Shown here: positions 6,447 to 10,914 of the stretch, piece by piece
Position numbering within the stretch: position 1 is the first letter of the stretch
Layout: every line of letters begins with the position of its first letter
Origin: CAYRUP01 sp964578975
GTDB taxonomy: Bacteria; Pseudomonadota; Gammaproteobacteria; DSM-16500
Assembly (NCBI GenBank): GCA_964578975.1
Contig: CAZOFA010000075.1
Coordinates: 1 to 10,914, forward strand
Direction: 5' to 3'
Length of the DNA stretch: 10,914 bases
Notes under the pieces: model-generated
Told to the model about the DNA's origin: nothing
Databases searched by the model: none
What the model saw: only the letters and a program-made list of their open reading frames with translations
Made by a program: the position numbers and the translations under genes

Positions 6447-7280
6447 TCATTGACGAGATTGACGGGCTGTTTCTAAAGGAAATTCATTTTCGGTGGAGCG
6501 AAATGGATTAATGTCCAATCCACCACGACGGGTATAGCACGCATGTACGGTTAATTTTTCGGGTTGGCAGACGCGCATAATATCCACGAAAATTCGTTCC
6601 ACGCAGTGTTCATGAAATTCATTGTGATTGCGAAATGAAACCAGATATTTTAGCAAACCGGCGTGTTGAATTTTTTTTCCGCTATAGCGAATCTGCACGC
6701 TGCCCAAATCAGGTTGTCCGGTCACCAAACAATTGGATTTTAATAAATCGGAATAAACAATTTCTGAAACGATGGAATTCTCGGTTGATAAAAATTGCGG
6801 AGTCACCACATACGTATCACATGCAACATCTAAATCATCCAAACAAATGCCGCTAAAATTTTTAAGCGCAATGGGTGAAAAATTTTTGATAGGAATTATT
6901 TTTACTTGGACTGCGGCACCCGCTGCTGCCGATAAATCCTGGCGAATGGTCTCGCTTAACACTTCGACAGAATTAAATTTCGTATTCGAGAAAGAACCCA
7001 AATATAATTTAAGTGATTTAGATTCGATAATATTCGGCGAATGACAAGGTAAAACAAATTCTCCCAATGCAACGATGGGTTTGCCTTTTTCATTCAACCA
7101 AGAAATTTCATACGCATTCCAAATATCCACACCTTTAAATGGCAAGGCATGAGCAATACCAATTTCAGTGCGATTGGAGTGACGTGCAATCGGAAATAAT
7201 AAATCACGCTGATATTGCGTGGCATACGTGGTTTTTTTCCCCAGTGGGGATAACGCAACAACATCTTCATCAAGCTTCAA
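6447..7280 (-). CDS. queF: NADPH-dependent 7-cyano-7-deazaguanine reductase QueF (long form)
   Basis: QueF reduces the nitrile of preQ0 to the aminomethyl group of preQ1, the last free-base step before insertion into tRNA for queuosine. This is the long, two-domain form, like the 282-residue E. coli enzyme. The QueF motif ESKSLKLYLGSF lies in the first half. The catalytic cysteine is in SNCLVTGQPDLGSVQIRYSG (about residue 184 from the start used here), with the conserved Asp seven residues later. The His-Glu pair is in NHNEFHEHCVERIF. The start is uncertain. GTG 7313, ATG 7307 and ATG 7295 lie in frame within parA but lack a good upstream site. TTG 7280 has GAGGG (7289-7293) 8 nt upstream, giving 277 residues and an N-terminus of E. 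coli-like length. Whichever start is used, it overlaps the parA end (stop at 7270), implying translational coupling. Confidence 0.95.
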   Translation of the reverse strand: MKLDEDVVALSPLGKKTTYATQYQRDLLFPIARHSNRTEIGIAHALPFKGVDIWNAYEISWLNEKGKPIVALGEFVLPCHSPNIIESKSLKLYLGSFSNTKFNSVEVLSETIRQDLSAAAGAAVQVKIIPIKNFSPIALKNFSGICLDDLDVACDTYVVTPQFLSTENSIVSEIVYSDLLKSNCLVTGQPDLGSVQIRYSGKKIQHAGLLKYLVSFRNHNEFHEHCVERIFVDIMRVCQPEKLTVHACYTRRGGLDINPFRSTENEFPLETARQSRQ

Positions 7281-8064
7281 TTTTTTCACCCTCATTTTTT
7301 GTTTCATCCACACGACGCAACATTTCGCCCGCTAATGTTAAATAAGCCAAAGCGCCCTGCGATTTTTCATCATATTGCACGATTGGTAATCCATGACTCG
7401 GTGCTTCCGCTAAACGCACATTGCGCGGAATCACGGTGCTATAAACACGTCCAGGAAAATGTTGCGTTAATTGCGCCGATACATCCAGCGCCAAACGATT
7501 GCGCCCATCATACATGGTTCTGAGCAATCCTTCGATATGCAACGATGGATTAATGGTTGTTTGAATTTGTTCGATTGTGGTTAACAGCGCGGTTAATCCT
7601 TCCAAAGCGAAATATTCACATTGAATGGGAATCAGCACCGAGTGCGCCGCTGCCAGTGCATTGACGGTTAAAATGTTTAACGAAGGCGGACAATCAATGA
7701 GGAGATAATCATATTTTTCCACAATTGGCATTAAGATTGTTTTAAGCCGGATTTCACGTTGCGCTAATTGCATCAATTCAACTTCGGCGACAATCAATTC
7801 GTGATTGGTGGGCAGTAAATCATAAGCGCCTGCTGTTTTGAGCAATGCGTCTTCGATGTTGGCTTCATTCAACAAAACCTGTTTTGCGGATTTGATAAAA
7901 TCATTTTTATCAATCCCGCTGCCGACCGTCGCATTTCCCTGTGGATCTAAATCAATTAATAAGACGTTGCGTTTCATTTTGGCGAAGGATGCGGCGAGAT
8001 TGATGCTCGTGGTGGTTTTCCCGACGCCGCCTTTTTGATTAACGATGGCTATTATTTTTCCCAC
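7270..8064 (-). CDS. parA: Chromosome-partitioning ATPase ParA (Soj)
   Basis: ParA-type ATPases bind nucleoid DNA and, with ParB bound at parS sites, segregate the replicated origin. The 264-residue protein has the deviant Walker A KGGVGKTT (11-18) with its signature lysine, the A' motif LLIDLDPQGN (35-44) and Walker B YLLIDCPPS (120-128). There is no N-terminal DNA-binding extension, which is the chromosomal Soj-type (class Ib-like) architecture. I chose GTG 8064 (MGKIIAIVNQ) over an ATG at 8088. AGGAG at 8073-8077 sits 8 nt before the GTG and would lie inside the longer version, and family members start right at this strand. It overlaps rsmG by 26 nt. The order mnmG-rsmG-parA is the classical origin-proximal arrangement, but the parB expected next is absent and queF follows. 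Confidence 0.96.
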   Translation of the reverse strand: MGKIIAIVNQKGGVGKTTTSINLAASFAKMKRNVLLIDLDPQGNATVGSGIDKNDFIKSAKQVLLNEANIEDALLKTAGAYDLLPTNHELIVAEVELMQLAQREIRLKTILMPIVEKYDYLLIDCPPSLNILTVNALAAAHSVLIPIQCEYFALEGLTALLTTIEQIQTTINPSLHIEGLLRTMYDGRNRLALDVSAQLTQHFPGRVYSTVIPRNVRLAEAPSHGLPIVQYDEKSQGALAYLTLAGEMLRRVDETKNEGEKIEA

Positions 8065-8686
8065 TGGATAGACTCCTAACAATGACAACCAAATGTCTCT
8101 TTGCAGCTAACCCGTTAATGTGTAACTCATGCACCGCTTGCACACTAAACCGTGCTGGAATCTCGCGGATTTCTTGTTCTGGATAAACGCCTTTCATCAA
8201 CAGAAATTGCCCGTGTGTGGCTTGCAAATGTTCTGTCGTTTCCAACATTACCTGAATACGAGCAAAAGCGCGAGAGAGAATGCTATCAAATAATTTTTGT
8301 GGTTTAAAATCCTCGCAACGCGCATGGATAATCTCCACATTTGGGATGGATAGCTCATACATCACTTGGCGCAAAAAATGAATTTTTTTATTATTACTAT
8401 CCAATAAAACGAATTGTTTATCGGGACAGACGAGCGCGAGCGGAATACCAGGCAAACCGGCGCCGGTGCCGACATCTAAAATGCGCGTCCCGTGTAAATA
8501 ATCTTTAATCGATAAACTATCTAAAAGATGTAATAGCACACTGTCTTTTTCATCTTGAATCGCGGTTAAATTCATGATTTGATTCCAGCGACTTAAGAGA
8601 TCCAGATACGCGATAAATTTTTTTTCCGTGTCCTGAGACACCACATGATGGTTTGCGATCAGCGCGTCATGTAAAAATTTTTTCAT
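8039..8686 (-). CDS. rsmG: 16S rRNA (guanine-527-N7)-methyltransferase RsmG (GidB)
   Basis: RsmG methylates N7 of G527 in 16S rRNA using SAM; its loss gives low-level streptomycin resistance in many bacteria. The protein has 215 residues (E. coli 207). SAM motif I is ILDVGTGAGLPGIPLAL (69-85). The next strand ends in FVLLDSNNKKIHFLR (92-106). SRAFA (138-142) and FLLMKG (161-166) are conserved in the family. An ATG at 8785 would add 33 residues that run within the end of mnmG, and they look unlike RsmG. The ATG at 8684-8686 overlaps the mnmG stop by 4 nt (ATGA) and gives the normal N-terminus (MKKFLHDAL). Translation is therefore probably coupled to mnmG, and parA in turn begins inside the last codons of this gene. 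Confidence 0.97.
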   Translation of the reverse strand: MKKFLHDALIANHHVVSQDTEKKFIAYLDLLSRWNQIMNLTAIQDEKDSVLLHLLDSLSIKDYLHGTRILDVGTGAGLPGIPLALVCPDKQFVLLDSNNKKIHFLRQVMYELSIPNVEIIHARCEDFKPQKLFDSILSRAFARIQVMLETTEHLQATHGQFLLMKGVYPEQEIREIPARFSVQAVHELHINGLAAKRHLVVIVRSLSSGKNNSHR

Positions 8687-10560
8687 TCGGTGACGGCCAC
8701 TTTTTTCATGTAAACCAATAATAATGAAATGGCGGCAGGCGTGACACCGGGAATGCGAGAGGCCATACCGACGGTAGTCGGGCAAACATTTTTTAATTTT
8801 TGGCGCACTTCAGACGATAAACCTATCACTTTGTCATAATTAAAATTGGCAGGGATTTTTGCATCTTCATTGCGTTGTTGTCGATTAATTTCATCTTGTT
8901 GACGCTCGATGTAGCCTGCGTATTTAATTTGAATTTCAATTTGTTCGGCAACTTTTTCATCTGACGTCACCACACCTTCAATATTCGCGAGCGCAGAGTA
9001 AGATAAATTTGGTCGACGTAATAATTCTTCTAAACGATATTCGCGCGCCAACGATTGTTGCAAGACGCTTTCAAGTGCACGGGCTAATTCGGTGTCTGGA
9101 TAAACGAACGTTTTAAATAAGCGTTCTTTTTCGCATTCGATCGCTGCGCGTTTTTTTTCAAACTGACGCCAACGCGTTTCATCGACAATTCCTAATTCAA
9201 AACCTTTGGGCGTGAGACGTAAATCGGCATTGTCTTCACGCAGTAATAATCGATATTCTGCACGACTGGTAAACATGCGATACGGTTCTTCGGTGCCGCG
9301 TGTGATTAAATCATCAATCAACACGCCGATATAAGCTTCGTCGCGTTTCAGTGTAAATGGATGTTGTTCTTGCGAATATAATGCGGCATTTAAACCCGCG
9401 ATTAATCCTTGTGCGGCGGCTTCTTCATAACCCGTGGTTCCATTAATTTGTCCGGCAAAAAATAATCCGCAAATATGTTTGGTTTCGAGGGTTGGTTTTA
9501 AATCGCGGGGATCAAAAAAATCGTATTCAATGGCATAGCCGGGACGCGTAATATGCGCACGTTCAAATCCTTTCATGGTGTGCACAAATTCCAATTGCAC
9601 GGCAAACGGTAAACTGGTTGAAATTCCATTGGGATAAATTTCGTGTGTGCTTAACCCTTCGGGCTCGACAAAAATTTGATGTGAAGTTTTATCGGCAAAA
9701 CGCATGATTTTATCTTCGATGGAGGGACAATAACGAGGACCGATCCCTTCAATGACGCCAGTATACATGGGCGATTCACCGAGGCCGTTACGAATCACAT
9801 CATGTGTATGTTGATTGGTGTGTGTGATGTAACAAGGAATTTGTTGAGGATGTTCGGCTGCAGTTCCTAAAAAAGAAAAAACCGGTGTCGGTGTATCGCC
9901 GTGTTGTTTTTCCAGCACACTAAAATCAATGGTACGTCCATCAATGCGCGGCGGTGTGCCGGTTTTCAAACGTCCCACACGCAGCGGCAGTTCACGCAAA
10001 CGTGCAGCCAGTGTTTTGGCCGGCGGATCACCCGCACGACCACTTTCATAATTTTGTAAACCAATATGAATTTTTCCGGCGAGAAACGTGCCTGCCGTTA
10101 GCACGACGGTTTTCGCGCGAAACGATAATCCCATTTGTGTCATGACACCGGTCACATGTTCTTGTTCAATCAAAATGTCGTCATCCGCTTGTTGAAAAAT
10201 CCATAAATTAGGCTGGTTTTCTAGCATGAAACGAATGGCTTTTTTGTATAACACCCGATCGGCTTGCGCGCGCGTGGCACGCACCGCAGGCCCTTTACTC
10301 GCATTTAAAATACGAAATTGAATTCCTGCTTGATCAATCGCACGCGCCATTGCACCGCCCAGCGCATCAACTTCTTTGACTAAATGTCCTTTACCGATGC
10401 CGCCAATGGCGGGGTTGCAAGACATTTGCCCCAGTGTCTCGATATTGTGCGTGAGTAACAGTGTTTTGGCGCCACGACGTGCCGAGGCGAGTGCCGCCTC
10501 TGTGCCCGCATGCCCGCCGCCAACGACGATTACATCAAAAAGTTGTTTTAAATCAAGCAT
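8683..10560 (-). CDS. mnmG: tRNA uridine-5-carboxymethylaminomethyl modification enzyme MnmG (GidA)
   Basis: MnmG is the FAD-dependent partner of the GTPase MnmE; together they install the cmnm5 group at U34 of certain tRNAs. The 625 residues compare with 629 in E. coli. Visible landmarks are the N-terminal dinucleotide-binding motif VVGGGHAGTEAA (12-23); the family signature GGIGKGHLVKEVDALGG (53-69); the two conserved functional cysteines C48 (in SCNP) and C278 (in PRYCPSIEDK); the second signature GQINGTTGYEEAAAQGLIAG (380-399); and the C-terminal helical MnmE/tRNA-interacting domain, ending PGVTPAAISLLLVYMKK. The ATG at 10560 is preceded by GAGG (10574-10577) at a long 13-nt spacing, so initiation may be modest. 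mnmE is not in the window. It is the first gene of a tightly overlapping run with rsmG, parA and queF. Confidence 0.98.
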   Translation of the reverse strand: MLDLKQLFDVIVVGGGHAGTEAALASARRGAKTLLLTHNIETLGQMSCNPAIGGIGKGHLVKEVDALGGAMARAIDQAGIQFRILNASKGPAVRATRAQADRVLYKKAIRFMLENQPNLWIFQQADDDILIEQEHVTGVMTQMGLSFRAKTVVLTAGTFLAGKIHIGLQNYESGRAGDPPAKTLAARLRELPLRVGRLKTGTPPRIDGRTIDFSVLEKQHGDTPTPVFSFLGTAAEHPQQIPCYITHTNQHTHDVIRNGLGESPMYTGVIEGIGPRYCPSIEDKIMRFADKTSHQIFVEPEGLSTHEIYPNGISTSLPFAVQLEFVHTMKGFERAHITRPGYAIEYDFFDPRDLKPTLETKHICGLFFAGQINGTTGYEEAAAQGLIAGLNAALYSQEQHPFTLKRDEAYIGVLIDDLITRGTEEPYRMFTSRAEYRLLLREDNADLRLTPKGFELGIVDETRWRQFEKKRAAIECEKERLFKTFVYPDTELARALESVLQQSLAREYRLEELLRRPNLSYSALANIEGVVTSDEKVAEQIEIQIKYAGYIERQQDEINRQQRNEDAKIPANFNYDKVIGLSSEVRQKLKNVCPTTVGMASRIPGVTPAAISLLLVYMKKVAVTE

Positions 10561-10572
10561 TTAATTGATTTA
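10549..10572. repeat. Inverted repeat around the mnmG start codon
   Basis: TAAATCAA (10549-10556) and TTGATTTA (10565-10572) are perfect 8-bp inverted repeats with an 8-nt loop that contains the mnmG ATG (10558-10560). In mRNA this would put the start codon in the loop and the ribosome site just outside the stem. The arms are AT-rich, so the structure would be weak and may be fortuitous. Confidence 0.35.
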
Positions 10573-10606
10573 GCCTCAGAGTATGATTTGAATGTGACAT
10601 CTTACG

Positions 10607-10795
10607 GTGCAGGAGGTACAATTTTCAATCGAAAAATTGTTAAAAGCCATGCAATATTGGCCCAATTATTCCACTTTAGTGAAAGAGGAATTAACGAGCG
10701 GCAAAAATCATACCGAATAGTGGATTATTGATGCAATTGGAAATATTTCATCGAAAAGTTTTTCCTTTGCAGCAGCGGAAAAACATGTAGTGTGA
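10607..10795 (+). pseudogene. Possible decayed gene remnant, unrecognised
   Basis: A plus-strand frame opens at GTG 10607 and reads 37 residues (VQEVQFSIEKLLKAM..., ending GKNHTE) to TAG at 10718-10720. The same frame then continues for another 24 residues (WIIDAIGNISSKSFSF...) to TGA at 10793-10795, where the GC-rich tandem repeat begins. Both parts have ordinary protein-like composition, suggesting the last part of a former gene with an in-frame amber. AGGAGG at 10611-10616 looks like a strong ribosome site, but no standard start codon lies at proper distance after it. I recognise no family. It may equally be non-coding sequence with a chance open frame. Confidence 0.25.
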
Positions 10796-10914
10796 GCCCT
10801 TCGAGACGCGCTGCGCGCTCCTCAGGGCGAACGGTCACAGATAGCCCCGTTCGCTTCGAGAAGCGCTGCGCGCTACTAAGGCCGAACCAACATATATAGC
10901 CGTTAGCCCTGAGG
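10796..10914. repeat. GC-rich imperfect 55-bp tandem repeat array, running off the window
   Basis: The 28-nt segment at 10799-10826 (starting CTTCGAGACGCGCTGCGC) recurs at 10854-10881 with 25 of 28 bases identical. The following 20 bases match more loosely (14 of 20), giving a period of 55 bp. A third unit seems to begin at 10909. Each unit holds a palindromic core (CGCGC-T-GCGCG in the first) flanked by GAG/CTC and CCCT/AGGG arms. GCGAACGG (10827-10834) and CCGTTCGC (10847-10854) form a further 8-bp inverted repeat. The sequence is much more GC-rich than the genes nearby. It resembles dispersed palindromic intergenic elements common in bacterial genomes. The region 10561-10795 before it holds only the possible remnant described separately and the mnmG leader. 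Confidence 0.75.

Noticed and set aside
8687..8785. 33-residue N-terminal extension of RsmG from the upstream ATG
   Set aside because: It lies wholly inside mnmG, does not look like RsmG, and the ATGA overlap at 8683-8686 gives the normal start.
10731..10790. 19-residue ORF starting ATG at 10731
   Set aside because: Too short, no ribosome site, and it overlaps the other possible remnant frame; nothing supports translation.
10796..10914. CRISPR array from regularly spaced repeats
   Set aside because: Similarity continues through the whole 55-bp period, so there are no unique spacers; the units are imperfect and no cas genes are present.

Overview
The window looks like a chromosomal segment of an AT-leaning gammaproteobacterium. 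The gene content (mnmG-rsmG-parA, ubiE-ubiJ-ubiB, the long unimodular form of QueF) is typical of Gammaproteobacteria. One ankyrin-like, Ser/Pro-tailed protein is reminiscent of host-associated Legionellales (Legionella, Coxiella, Berkiella-type bacteria). The class is well supported by the gene order. The order Legionellales is an inference, because no marker in the window decides it.

Layout. Bases 1-78 are extremely GC-rich, lack any adenine and end in a C12 run; this looks unlike the rest and is probably an assembly or sequencing artefact at a contig end. From 4787 down to 122, on the minus strand, lies a compact set: an aromatic amino-acid permease (HAAAP family), ubiE, ubiJ, ubiB and a small four-helix membrane protein resembling DUF2269. 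The last four are joined by 4-nt stop/start overlaps or near-abutting junctions. From 10560 down to 6447, also on the minus strand, lies a second set: mnmG, rsmG, parA (soj) and queF, every junction overlapping. Between the two sets, on the plus strand, is a single gene at 5016-6344 for a 442-residue protein of unknown function. It has two degenerate ankyrin-like repeats, a tail with 13 Ser/Thr-Pro sites and a charged C-terminus. It diverges from the permease and converges on queF, with a perfect 10-bp palindrome between the convergent ends. After mnmG comes a non-coding or decayed stretch with a possible gene remnant, then a GC-rich, imperfect 55-bp tandem repeat that runs off the window.

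How the genes work together. UbiE, UbiJ and UbiB are the methyltransferase, lipid-binding accessory factor and atypical kinase/ATPase of ubiquinone biosynthesis. MnmG and QueF act in two different wobble-base tRNA modification pathways (cmnm5U34 and queuosine-34), and RsmG methylates 16S rRNA, so the second set is largely an RNA-modification cluster. ParA is the chromosome-partition ATPase, but its usual partner parB is not the next gene; queF occupies that place.

The most interesting item is the lone plus-strand gene, a candidate host-interacting effector. I see no CRISPR array, tRNA, rRNA, integrase or intact insertion sequence. No wholly new multi-gene system is evident.
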